Of a DNA stretch of 64,000 bases, positions 45,030 through 56,828 are shown in pieces. Source of the DNA: Chloranthus sessilifolius. Lineage: Eukaryota; Streptophyta; Magnoliopsida; Chloranthales; Chloranthaceae. Location of the stretch: assembly GCA_021018995.1 (NCBI GenBank), contig CM037590.1, positions 85,406,097-85,470,096 of the forward strand, given 5' to 3'. The stretch's first letter is position 1. Every line of letters starts with the position of its first letter. The translations under genes were made by a program, and so were the position numbers. Below the pieces are notes generated by a model. That model was not told the DNA's origin. It was given only the letters and a program-made list of their open reading frames with translations, and did no database searches.

Positions 45030-46680
45030 TGTTTGGCAGGAGAACCCTCAATCCTGAGATTCTCCCGTTAAATTCAGAAGTTGAAAGACTCTTAAGAAAC
45101 CGACATACATCACAGACATCTGCTGAAATGGGTGAAGAACAGAGATTGTTAAGAGACTACTTTGCCCCTGGTACTTATAATTCCCCATTTTGCATTCAAT
45201 TTCCCACTGGAGAAATTATGAAATTAAGTCCTCCACCATCCAAATGTTGCCTTCATTCCATGGATTGAGTAAGGAAGACCCTTACAAACACATTGATGAA
45301 TTTCGGCTTTATGCACAACATTTAACATAGCCGGAGTGGTCCAGAGGCAACCAAGCTTCTTTCCTTTTCATTAAAGGACAAAGCTAGAGCATGGTTATCT
45401 ATGTTAGCACCAACGATCACATCATGGAATGATTTGCAATGTCAATTTTGTCAAAATATTTCCCAATGACTAAAACCAATAATGAGACAAAGCATCATCT
45501 CTTTCTCCCAAAACTCAATCGAAACTTTCCATGAAGCATGGGAAAGGTTTAAAGAAGCTGATTAAGGCAATGCCCTCACCATCAAATTCCTAAATGGCAG
45601 GTGGTTCAAAGCTTCTATCAAGGAACGATCAAGGGCAAGAACATGGTGGATGCCTCTTGTGGAGGTCGTGCTTGCGAAAAGCAGTTGAAGAGGTTTGGGA
45701 CCTCTTTGAGGTGATTGGAGAAAATTCAACCCAAGAATCTACGCCAAGGGACACCGAGAATCCCTAGGATGAATAATCCCCAATTCACAAGAGGAAAGTT
45801 TATGAAGTCAATGAGCCGGAAAGGAAAGTGGATAATTTGACCATAAAATTTGATAGGTGATGGACTCATTTAAAGCTCCAAATGGGTCAAGAGTAGAGGA
45901 GGCATGTCCGATATGCCGTCCCCACTCATTCCATTGATCAATGTCCTTCATCACAATTTCCGAACTCATGATGGAACAAGCTCATGCAACGGTCTTATGG
46001 AGATGCAATCGAATGACTACCCATGGAGATCTCATCCTAATCTCGTGGAATCGGAAATTACCAGCCCCAATCAATTACCTTTCAAACACCTTTCGACCAT
46101 ATCAGTGAATTTTATAATAAATCAAATTTTCAGACCTAACCAACAACAAGCCATCGTGCACTGCACCCTGCCCTCCTAGATCCACGACCTTTGAAGAAGC
46201 GGGTCTTGAGTTCACTTCAAAATCGGAACTGTCTCGTGAACCTTCACAATCGAGCATAAAAAATTGAAGAAACTAACTCTCAAATTCATTGGCTAAGAGA
46301 GAAGAGGTAAACTACCCGACCAACTGTGAACAATCCTAAGGACAGTTCATGGTTGGAGAATCCTCAAATGGCCATGAGGAAATCAAAAGTGACTACTTTG
46401 AGAAGTGGAAGAATAATAAACAACACGATGGGTAGTGAAGAGGAAAAGATGAAGAACAAGTGCAGAACAACAATTTGGATAGCAATATGGTACATTGATT
46501 TACATCTGAAAATTCAAAAAATGAAAAACAAAAATAACAAAATTGTTGAAAAAGATGAGGAAGAGAAATTTGTTCCTCACCTCCCATTTCCCCATGCAAT
46601 GAAGTCGGTTTCTCCTTTTGACAAAGGAAACACAAAATTGAGGAAATGATGGAGACATTCAAGCAAGTTAAAATTAATCT
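45030..46680 (+). pseudogene. Athila-like gag remnant
   Basis: Frameshifted gag. Visible pieces are GEEQRLLRDYFAPGTYNSPF, FPTGEIMKLSPPPS, then in another frame GLSKEDPYKHIDEF-like text, and later WMDASCGGR- and QMSNDYPW-like pieces. Several frame changes and stops are needed to follow it. The hydrophobic start of the open frame at 44795 is untranslated leader, not a signal peptide. Confidence 0.6.
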
Positions 46681-46711
46681 ACCTGCTTGATGCAATCAAG
46701 CAGTCCTGCTT

Positions 46712-47400
46712 ATGCAAAATTTCTCAAAGAGGTGTGCACCCACAAAAGGCAATCTAGGATACATTTATCCAAGAAGGCCTTTCTTTGTGGAGAAAATCAA
46801 CCAAGTGCTATCAATTGCAACACCACCTAAGATGCAAGACCACATCCCCACAATCCCTGCATCATTGGGGAGCACACCATTGAGAAAGCCTTGCTAGATA
46901 GATCTGGTGCTAGTGTCAACTCGCTTCCCTAATTCTGCATCTATGAGGAGCTAGGATTGGGAGAATTGAAACCCACTCAAGTGGTGTTACAGCTAGCTGA
47001 CAGATCTGAAAGGAAACCTATGGGGTTGATTGAAGATGTTTTGGTAGGAGTAGACAAGTTTTTCTACCCTGCTGACTTTTTGGTGTTGGACATGGAACCA
47101 ACCAAAAGTACCACTGCCATCCCTGTCATTCTGGGAAGACCATTCACAGCTACTGACTAATGCATGCATTCAATGCAGGTCTGGCATCATGGAGGTGTCT
47201 TTTGGAAATATGAAAGTTAAATTAAATGTGTATAATGCTGTTACTCAACCTCAATTCTCTGCTGAGGAATGTTTCCATGTTGACATCATTGATGAGCTGG
47301 TGGAGGAGTCTTTACAAACATTTCTGCAAGGTAAAGACTCCACCACAGAATTTAAAAATGATTGGGGATCCACCGAGAAAGAAGGAAAAGGGAGATCAAA
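46712..47400 (+). pseudogene. Athila-like aspartic protease region, dead
   Basis: The text FSKRCAPTKGNLG marks the usual pre-protease block. The active-site loop appears as LLDRSGASVNSLP with one residue too many between Asp and Gly (families have D-x-G-A-S), followed by a stop. ELGLGELKPTQVVLQLADRS, VDKFFYPADFLVLDM and VILGRPFTATD continue the protease. A tail with EVSFGNMKVKLNVYNA follows. Confidence 0.8.
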
Positions 47401-47479
47401 TTCAAAGGGAGTCTGCTTTGTGCAAGGCACTCACCAACAGTCATCAAGTTCTCTCTCTTGGAGACCTGCTCCTCTCCCT

Positions 47480-47852
47480 CTTCCACAAGATACCAAGGAA
47501 ACTTCAACTCACTGAATTGGAAGAGCTGCGGATGGATGCTTATACAAGCTCCAGATTGTATAAGGAGAAAGTCAAATCATTTCATGATAGGAGTTTAATG
47601 AGAAAAGAGTTCATACCGGGGTCCAAGGTATGGTTATTCAACTCTAAACTTAAATTCTTTCCTGGCAAATTGAGATCCAGATGGGAAGGGCCATACACTG
47701 TCATCAAGGCTGCCCCCTCAGGAGTTGTGGATATCCTTGATCCCAATGACGGAAGAGTCATTAAGGTAAATGGTCAGAGGCTCAAGCCATGCATTGACAA
47801 CATTCAGGAGCCTGTGCTGCCCATCTGTCATCACGAATCTCCAAAAATCTGA
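47480..47852 (+). pseudogene. Integrase C-terminal region; RT, RNase H and integrase core deleted
   Basis: The frame encodes LEELRMDAYTSSRLYKEK, HDRSLMRKEFIPGSKVWLF, LKFFPGKLRSRWEGPYTV and VNGQRLKPCID, the C-terminal tail of an Athila-type integrase. It follows the protease after only about 100 bp, so all catalytic pol domains are missing and the element cannot be autonomous. Confidence 0.85.
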
Positions 47853-47919
47853 TGGTAGAAAATTGTATATTATGTTTGTACAACATAGTTTTTACTGAAT
47901 TTCTCTGTTTCTGTTTCTT

Positions 47920-48245
47920 TTCCCTTTTCGCATAGTTTAATTACACTTAAAGTTCAAATCGCAAAGCAAAAATTACTTTTCGCAAAGTCCAAAGTTCTAT
48001 TCGAGAAGATTCTGGAGCTGCAATGAACTGCTCGAAAACAAAGATGTTCTTTTCGAATAGTTGATTATGATAACATTTCCTTTTCGAATAGACGATTCTG
48101 AAGCTAAGTTCTTTGCGAAATAATCTTTCTGAAGCTATCTACTTGTCGAAAGGCACTTTTTCCATTCGAAGTAGTAAGAAGGGCTCTTTTGGAACTTTTC
48201 GAAAACTTAAAGGTGCTTTGCGATTTTAGCTTCAAGTATATTTAG
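47920..48245 (+). promoter_or_regulatory. Internal U3-like motif array with TATA box
   Basis: Between the integrase tail and the third open frame, words TTCGCAAAG, TTTGCGAAA, TTTTCGAATAG and CTCGAAAAC recur, the same vocabulary as the LTR U3 array. TATATTTA follows at 48237-48244, then a leader-like stretch ending at an ATG (48550). A second internal promoter is inferred. Confidence 0.5.
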
Positions 48246-48549
48246 TCGTTTTGAAGTTAGCTTTGTATTTGCAAACACTCTCTGCAGAGCGACGCTCCAC
48301 TAAAACCCTAGCTCACTCTCTTCTCACACGAGCTCCACAAGGATATCAGCCGGTTGTTCCTAATTGTTTGAGCGTTTCCATTTTGAGATCAAAGTCGTAT
48401 CGGTTGGGCGATCTTTACAAACAAAGCGACTCAGTTCAAGCACAAACCCTAGATCGCGGTATTTTTTCTATCCATTCTCGCTCAATTTTTTTAGAAAAAT
48501 CTAAATCTGTGTTAGCCAGTGTTTGGAGCATTTTTTCCGTCAATTAAGT

Positions 48550-50915
48550 ATGGGAAAATCGAAAATCCTTAGTGCCATGTTCCCCAAATCATCGGTCAAG
48601 AAGGCAACCAAATCGACCCCAAAGCCAAAGGCAAAGCAAAAACGTCTGCAAGAGAAAGCTTTCAATGGACAAAGGCGGATAGGGTTGAAAAAGGAAAGAA
48701 AATACGCCATGAGGAGCCTACCCCTGCTGCCTCAAGCCCTGAGTCTGAGCTGCCCCCATTACCCATTCACTTAGTTTTGCCTAACCCCTTCATTGATACC
48801 TGAGCTCATACACAGCTATTGGTGGATGAAACTTTTTCTCCTCCAAACTCGATTGCCTACCATCCCTAAGATACCTCAGAAGCTTCTCTCAAACTATCCT
48901 CACCCCATTACGGAAAAAAACTTATCCAAGGATGATAAAGCGTGGTATCAAAACCTCACAAAGGTCATCAAGATGTTGCGAGGCGTACAACCTTAGTCAT
49001 TTTCATAGATAATGACCTAACTGTGACTGAGGACATAGGGCATGCTCGGGATACCTTTTCAATTCAACCCGATGGACCTTTGGCTGCTCTGAGCGACCTC
49101 TTTCGTAAACATGGCTGCCCATTTAACACAAGGCATGGTGGGTTCGGGCAATCAATAATGAGAAGAGATCCCCGCAATATCTCTGATGGATTCCATACTC
49201 GAGGAGCTTTTATGTAATGTGGGCATACCCAAGAGGCGAACTCCTATCCTCGAAGCCCTCTTTCACTTTTCTAAGGGCAATTTTCAATGCCCCCAAGCTC
49301 ATCCAAGCAATGGCTGATGTGAGTGCCAAGGTAAAGAAGGAAACAGAAAATTGCTTGGCCTCCTTTGGAAGACTAATTTCAGCCCTCTTAAGAGCCAAGT
49401 TTGACATTGATAGGAAGAGCCCTTTGAGGTACTCAATCCTCACAACTTTGGCAAGAAAGCACCCGACCACAAGTCGTGCCATGTTAAGAAGAATGAGGGA
49501 AGTAGGAGAACCAGCCCATGCCCCCGCTTGCACTGCACCTATTGCCCTACGAACCCATAGCACTGAGCTGAACTAGTTCTTGCACGAGCATGACAGAGAA
49601 CCAAGCCACGAAAGTGTGGGTGGGCATGTTGCAGTGGAAATTCAGGAGCCTCAACCAGCCCCCGAGCCTCGGCCCCTACCAGTTTACAAGCCCAACTCCT
49701 GTGGTGACCAGCTCTTTATTGCACCACTTGTGCACTTAGTCCACACATCCTGAGGTAGCTTGACTCTTGGTGCACCTCCCTGACCCTGAGATGGCCTGGT
49801 TCCCTATTCCTCCACACCTCCCCATCCCGGTGGTTCATCATCCACACCTTCCATCATTCCTATTTTGGACACCCCTACCACACCAACCACCCCTACTATC
49901 CCAACACCACCCATCTCCCCAACAATAACAGTCTAGAGGAGTTAGCCACCCCAATCCTTGCTCCATCCCCTTCCACCCCTCTGCTCCAAAGCTCCTCACA
50001 CTCCACACCCCTTGGACATACACAGAGGTATCCTGCACCTCTGAACCCCAACCTTTCCCCACAGGCTTATTCACCCCTATTTGACACCATGGAGCTAGAT
50101 CCTACACCTATCCTGCTCCTCCCCTTTCACACCCATTACCCCCAACCCTCCACCTCACTAATCCCAATCCCCTCTAGGCTAATCTCCCCACACGCTCCCT
50201 ACACCCAGATCCTCACCTACCTCCAAAATATCCAAGCCCAGCTCAAACAAATGCACAGACAATCGGTTTGCTACATTGGAGCTCATCCGACGTTCGCCCC
50301 ATTACCACCTACCCCCATTACCCTCTCCATTTTGCCTCACAGCAACCCAAACAGACCCCCTTCACCCCACATTTCGACTTAGCCATTCAAACCCCTCTGA
50401 CCCTCTCTTAACCCCCACCCCCCCCCTCCCAGTGGACCCCTTTAGTCCCCTACCACTCCATCCCCCTCCCTAGATATGCCACCCTCTCCCAGGCCATGAC
50501 AGAAAATCCCTACATCCGTAGGGATGTGCAGAAGGGGCTGGCTGATTTGGAGGCCTTCATCCGAACCCCTTATGAGGCCAAAATCAAGAAATTAGAGCAT
50601 TTCATGCAATTTGAGAGAGAGAAGATGAGGGATCTGGTGGGACGAACATTCCAATTGGTCAAGGCTGAGCAGCACAAGGTGGCTATGCTCCAAGCTCAGT
50701 TAGCTCAAGAACAGAAGAAAACCACCAGCTTGACCAAACACCTTGGCCTCACCAGAAAGATCAAGTCAGAGGAGTACACCAACTCCGAACTCCATTCTGA
50801 GAAACCAAAATCCAGTTCTGATTCCAACACTGATTCTAGTTCGGATTCTGACAGTGACTCTAGTTCAGAGCCCATAGAACCCATCTATGATACTGACTTT
50901 GATCCTAGTTATTAA
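48550..50915 (+). pseudogene. Third open frame of the Athila-like element, broken
   Basis: The ATG at 48550 opens MGKSKILSAMFPKSSVKK with a basic Lys-rich start, broken within 80 codons. Later pieces are a central segment (48942-49217, DGPLAALSDLFRKHGCPF), a Pro-rich stretch (about 49840-50470), and a last frame 50496-50915. That frame has a coiled coil (AFIRTPYEAKIKKLEHFMQF onward) and an acidic Ser/Asp tail. Its place after pol is where Athila elements carry an extra, often envelope-like, gene. I see no signal peptide or membrane segment, so the function is unknown and a captured host fragment is possible. Confidence 0.5.
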
Positions 50916-51274
50916 AAGTCTGCATCTACTGTGTCTCAAATACAATGTATAAATCTTTTGTTTTTTGTAACATTCTGTGCAATTCTGTCATTTGTTTTCT
51001 TTCTTATTCCATTTTTCTCTGTTAATTGTTCATTTTACATTATTTTGCAATTTTTTCATTATAGTGCTCCCCTACTTGACAAATGCATAAAAATAAACCC
51101 CTTACCCTTACTCCCTTTCCCCCCTCTTTTTCTTTTATTTTCTGTAAACTTTCTGGTTCATACAATTTGCTTTCTGCAATTCTCCATGCTATTATTTTTT
51201 CTACTGTTTTCCCCTAATAATCGCGTGACTATGCCACCACCTTTGAACCGGTGAGGACACCTTTGCTCCTCATA

Positions 51275-52846
51275 GGTTTGGGGTGTGGCATGACAAGTCT
51301 GCCTAGGAATAGTTAACATAAAGGGCAATGTAATCACCTAAGTAATCGTGAAATGAATTATTTTACTTAAGAATCATGACAATGTGGAAATTTTAAAATT
51401 TTCTTTGCAAAAATGAAGACATTCTAAACCTTGCGATAGTCAACATTTCCATGATGATTACACCATAAAAACATCGGTATCGCACATAGTAAGTCAAAAG
51501 GAAGAGAAAAGGTAAAGATATACTTAAAAGCTCAAGGAAAAACCATAACCGGTGAGAATTGAGCCCATATATTTTCCATCTCATTGTAGAGTGGTGAGGC
51601 AATTTTTTCCGATTCAAAGGATTGGTGAGGCATTAGATCCACTAGAAGTTAGGAAACTCCAAATTAAAACAAGTAACACTCATGAAACCGAGGAAAGATC
51701 AAGGCCTTCTTTGGACATGACTTGAACCTAATGAACCAACCAAGAAAAATCTGCCTGTTTGTACCCCATTTGAGTCATAAATCCTACAATTCTTCATCAA
51801 AATACCCAAAAGTACTTTTTGAACCTATGGAACCAATTCAGCCTTCCCTCACTCGAGAATTGGAGGTAAAGGAGAAAGAATCGAAGATGGACCATTTGGG
51901 CAACATCAAGAAAATGAAGAGAAAATACCTCAAAAAGCAGGCAATATGGTGAGAAAAGAAGAGACAAACAATGTGCAAAAGTTGTGAGCAGCAAGGTAAA
52001 AAAGGGACCTTATGTTCCAAAATGCAAGCTCAAAGAAAGAACTGATCACCGTGCATGTGAGGACCTGAGAAAAGAAGAAGAGAGAAGCTAAACTCAAAAG
52101 GTGGAGTCATGAACCATCTCTGCACTTCGAGTTCTCAAATTCAAACCCCTGCTCAAACTGCCTTTCCTTGAAACTTCACTCCATAAGCCATACAAACAAA
52201 CCTAGATTAAAAGCCCTTGTGATCCAAAGTTGAGTGAGCTGTCATGTGGAGATAAGTGACCCAATCTATGGTGAGGAGATGTCAATGATGCCATTGCCTA
52301 AGAATCATGCCTATGCTCATGCTTACAGATCCATTTGGGAGATGTAACGCTCTTGAGCTTGAGTGAAAATGAACCCTCAACAAAAACAACGATGAGAGTA
52401 TACCGTGAGTATTTGGGTTGGAACTTGAGCACCTTAAGTATGACTTATAACCTAATTTTTATCCATAGGATGAGCTTACTGCGCCACATTTGTATGATTT
52501 TCTATGATCTGTTCACAGATTGGAAATATTGAAACATTCATGAGGTTTATAAATGTTTAAATTCTGTGCAAACAATAATCAAATTTTCTGTTTCATCATT
52601 GATTCAAGAGTAACTAACCCCTGCTCCTTGATTGCTCGATTGATAATATTGCATGTTAATTGTTTCATGGAGAAGTTTGTGGTACCTTCATCAAAACCCT
52701 CGAGACTTCACTCCTCCTAGGGATCACCTAGGGGTTTAAAAGGCTTGTTGCATATGCTAAATGCACATGCTTCCTACAAAAGTGGCTCTTTATTTTGCTT
52801 TTATGTTTCTTTGCTCGAGGGGACTAGCAAAGCTTAGGTTTGGGGG
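51275..52846 (+). mobile_element. 3' non-coding interior and polypurine tract
   Basis: It begins with an inner AGGTTTGGGGTGT motif near 51276 and ends with the polypurine tract AGGTTTGGGGG (52836-52846) directly before the LTR. It is homologous to 1927-4273 of the left element. Open frames are not conserved between the two copies. Confidence 0.8.
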
Positions 52847-54650
52847 TGTTAAGTAGTGAAAATACCATTTTTACCCCTAAACATGAGCTTTGAAAGACCC
52901 TTGAGAAGACTAAATAAGTGCTTTAGTGTGCATTTACAAATTAACCAATTAGATGTGTCCAAGTCCGAAAAGCATCCTAAAATGATCAAAAGTCGACAAC
53001 TCATGTCAAAATGAAAGATGGATTGAAGAAATAGCCTCAAAGAATGGCTAAAGAGGGTCTAAAAGAGCGCATAAAGACCGAAAAAGAGAGCCATTCAAAG
53101 AAGAATGGGAGCCTAGAGTCCAATTCGCAGAGAACTTTTACTATTCGCAAAGAAACCTTGAACTTTGCGAAAAGAAGAAAACACTCCTCGAATAGAAGAT
53201 TTACCTCTGCGAAAAGAAGAGAAGTCCTTTGCGAAAAGATCTCCTGAAGCCAAAATGCTTTGCGAAAAGAACTTCTGCTAAAAGAACTTACGCTGCGAAA
53301 AGAACTTCGAGCCAAATTACTTTCTTGAAAAGACCCTTAAACTCTGCGAAATGGCATCTTTGATTCTGACCACTTTGAAGGGCATTTAAGTAAACTCACG
53401 CGCCAATGTAATTAAAAGCCCGAGAGACATTAGGAAGATTCCAAGCACAAACCAAAGGCATATTCCGTGAAAACCCAAAGATGAAATCACTTGGTGGGAA
53501 CTTCTAGAAGCTCAAACAAACTTTGAATTCCATACAGAATTGATGCTTCTAACGCTGATTGGTGAACGGTCGAGCATTTTCATTGGCGAACAGATCCTGG
53601 ATCCCGTGCTCAACAGCCATTGGGCAATCCAGATCGAGCACTTCTGATTGGTCAATTCAGCCTTATGCGAGGATAGAGGAAAACTATAAATTGAGAAGAC
53701 ATTTGCCCAATTGGGGCATCCAGTTTGAGTTTTCATCTCTGTTTCCCTCCTTCCGGTCGGATAGTCTATCTGCACCCTTGTAATTTCTTCCTCTGTTTTG
53801 CTTTTGAGAGTTCGAGAGTGCTTTTGTAACTCCAAAGAGATCGGATTCAAGACGCTAGTCCGAGGGCTTTCTAAAGCCGTGCTCTGTAATTGTAAGATTG
53901 AATTTAAAAGGTTTGTCAGAACTGTGTTTTCTCCATTGGATTCATGTCAAGGGTTCTTATTGATCACCTTAGTGCATTAGACTCCTTTAGATTCACTACT
54001 TTGCATGCAATTTCCTTGATTCATTACCCTATTTAATTAGTGTTGGTAACCTAGTTCTGACAGCACTTGCAGTGATGTTCATGTTCTGAATTGAGGATAG
54101 GTCAACAACTATTGGATGATCTGTGACCATTTAAGTGGACAGATCATAACCATAAGTCTAAACCCCTTCCTTAATTCAGATTTATTTCTCTTACATCTGT
54201 GCTGGTAGCCAGATGAAGATTGAATCAACTCTGTTTAGTTGCAGATTCTCCATTAAAATTCAAAGGCGAAATCACAGAAAGTTATTATTTCTCCATTTGA
54301 TTTATTTTAATCACTTCCCCAACTTGAATCTGGATCAGTTAGTTAGTTCTTTTCTTTATTTGCTTTTAGTTAAATGTGACACAATCCAACACTCTCTTTT
54401 ATCTATTCTTTATTTAGATAATTATAGAGCCAGATCTGGTAGCACAGATCTGGAGGTTTATCTCTCAGTTTAGACAAACTTCTCTGTGGACGATCTTGAA
54501 ATACTTACTTTTAAAACTTGCTACAATTGGCCCTGATCTTGCAGGCCAGTGTTAGCCCCAATGTGCTGATATCCCTTTAATTCTTTAATTCTTTAATTCT
54601 TTAATTCTTTAATTTTTGCACACAATTATGGCACACTTTGGGCGACAACA
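52847..54650 (+). repeat. Athila-like 3' LTR
   Basis: 1804 bp, TGTTAAGTAG...CGACAACA, followed by the duplication GGAGG (54651-54655). TATA CTATAAATTG near 53684. Compared with the 5' LTR it has a shortened TTTGCGAA array and many one- to three-base differences up to 54212, then 438 bp of identity. Confidence 0.95.
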
Positions 54651-54789
54651 GGAGGCCAACTCGGGTAGCCTCACCCTGCATCTCCAGCCAAGGACCTGCT
54701 TTTTGCTCTACCACAAAAAACTGCTCTTCCCGCAGACCATAGACTACCTCAGGCCCCTCCTTAGTCACATATTCTTCGTCGCTGGACAT
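54651..54789 (-). pseudogene. PMD gene exon 1, 5' part, right of the insertion
   Basis: ATG at 54789 opens MSSDEEYVTKEGPEVVYG and stays open for 46 codons to the insertion point. Frame and target duplication join it to 42856-42805. It is acidic at its start. The long T-rich stretch upstream (minus strand) would be its leader. Confidence 0.65.
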
Positions 54790-54839
54790 TCTGGGGAAAC
54801 AGGAAATAATCACATCAGAGTAGATCAATGATAAAAAAC

Positions 54840-56700
54840 TTTTTTTTTATGCTACACGCCAAGGGAAGGTAAATATGTTCACCCTCTTTCTGTACATTGT
54901 CAGAAAATAAAGATACACACATAGAAAAAAAAAATTCTCTTTCAGATTAAAAATGCAAAAAAATCCCGCCTTTTTTTATCTTCAAAAGTAAATAAAAATA
55001 AGATAAATGTCCCTTTTTCTATATTTAAAAATAAAGCGAGATAAAACAAAAAAAAAAAATCATCTTTTCTTTATGCTTCAAAAATCAAAACCAAAGAAAA
55101 AGTCCTTTTATGATTAGGAAAGCAAAACCAAAGAATCCTTGTTTTATGTTCCTAAAAACAAAAAAAAAAAAACCAAAAAAAGAAGAGAAACCTCATCTTT
55201 TTAGGTCCTTCTTTTAAAAAAAAAAATAAAAAAAAAAGAATCACTTCCTATGCCCCTAAAATCGAAACCCAAAAATCCCTTTCTTTTATGCTCCTAAAAA
55301 TAAAAAAACCAAAAAAGAAGAGCCTTTCTTTTATAAAAAAAAAACAACAACAAAGACAGAAAAACCCTTAGTTTATGCCCATAGAATAAAAAAAAAACCA
55401 ACACAAAAATAATAAAAATGCCTTAGTTTTCAAAACAAATAAAATCTCTTGTTTTCTTAATAAGTCAAAAATAATTTTCCTTAATTAAATTTAAAAAATG
55501 AAACCGAAAATCCCTTTTTTTTCTAATTTAGTGTTCAAAAAATAAAAAAGACCAAAAATCCATTACTTTATATGCAAAATAAAAATAAAGAACAAACAAA
55601 AAACAACAAAAATAAACTTCATTCTATATACACAAATAAAAACAACAAAAAATATATACATTAGGCACCAATAAATTTCATAAAATAACAAAAATAGGGC
55701 ACCATTCATGAAAAATTGCCAACATATCATCAATAAACAAGCATACAATGAAGATAAACCATTATTCATCAAAGGATGCAAGATCATAGCAATATTTACA
55801 AGAAAAAAGTAAGCAAAGTCAAGAAAGATGGGTTTTTAATGGTTAACTTGTGGAGAAGGGGTCTTTGATCTAGCGTGATTCGGACGGTCCAACGACATGA
55901 GCAAATGCCGGCAATAGGGCACGCATAGAAGTAATGTAAAGGAACCCTAAGGAGGCCAGTTTTCGTTTTTGAAGAGAGGGAGAATTTTTTTTCGAAAATA
56001 TGCCCTGCTGCCCGAACTCATGCTGTTTAAACTGGCTCTCCAGTTAGGCTTGGCGTAACTAATAGTTGTGCCAGGCAATTTTGGGGCCTCGTTTGGCTTG
56101 GTGGAACTAATAGTTGCGCCAGCCAGTCGAGGGCCGGGTCTTTGGGCCTGGTGGGGGTCAGATACATAACCCGATATCCCCTCTCTCTATTTTGTTCCCC
56201 CCGATAGATGCACGTGCTCCCAAACGGTGTGTCGATCCTCATTCGACTTACCCGAGAAACCGTGCAAAGAGTAAGGTGGACCGAGGGCAATAGGAGTCCC
56301 GATCCTACATAAAAAAATATGAAAAAGTCTAAAAAAAATGATAAAAAATCATAAAATAATCCACATAAAATAATAGAATAATTCACTTAAAATGGTAGGT
56401 AATCCACATAAAATAATAGTTATGAAAAACAAAAAAAATCTCGTAAAATAGTAGCTTCAAAAGACAAAAAAAAAAATCATAAAATCTAAAAATCAGCAAA
56501 AAAAAGATAAAGAAAATCCTAAAAAATTCGTACAAAATAATAGAAGTAATAAAGTAATAAAATCACATGAAATGATAACTTAAAAATAAAAAAAAAATCA
56601 CATAAAATGATAACCCAAAAATAAAAAAATCACCCAAAATGATAGACACAAAAAATGTCAAAAATTCCCCACATAAAATAACAAAGATATATATTTTGAA
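54840..56700. repeat. A-rich degenerate repeats upstream of the PMD gene
   Basis: Plus-strand A-rich sequence made of loosely repeated words such as CTTTTATGCTCCTAAAAATA (54840-55560) and AAATCACATAAAATGATAAC (56290-56690). The second block resembles the A-rich stretch at 63345-63420. It has no coding capacity; long minus-strand frames are Phe/Ile low complexity. Confidence 0.6.
56051..56121. promoter_or_regulatory. Palindrome pair, AACTAATAGTT type, copies 3-4
   Basis: Copy 3 (56051-56073): arms TGGCGTAACTA and TAGTTGTGCCA. Copy 4 (56099-56121): arms TGGTGGAACTA and TAGTTGCGCCA. The starts are 48 bp apart and the outer arms are partly decayed. A minus-strand GCATATTTTC lies about 50 bp downstream towards the PMD gene. 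Confidence 0.8.
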
Positions 56701-56710
56701 AAGATAGCAT

Positions 56711-56828
56711 GCCCTCCCAAAAAGCGTTGTAACATCTATTCACTCCGCTCGGGTAGTCATGCTAAATAAACTTCGGGATCAATGGGTTCTCCCAAAGGCC
56801 TCCAACCCTGCTTCAAGCAGGGATACAT
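56711..56828 (+). repeat. LTR-proximal block, repeated at 60317-60432
   Basis: It shares ATCTATTCACTCCGCTCGGG, GCTAAATAAACTT, GGATCAATGGG and AACCCTGCT with 60317-60432. Here it abuts an LTR start (TGTAGACACCCC at 56829), so it is probably the 3' end of an element interior. Confidence 0.75.

Noticed and set aside
50089-50473. Pro-rich frames as a separate gene
   Set aside because: C-rich low complexity lying inside the third gene region of the Athila-like element.
55563-55787. Phe/Ile-rich minus frame as a membrane protein
   Set aside because: Produced by A-rich repeats; composition alone explains it.
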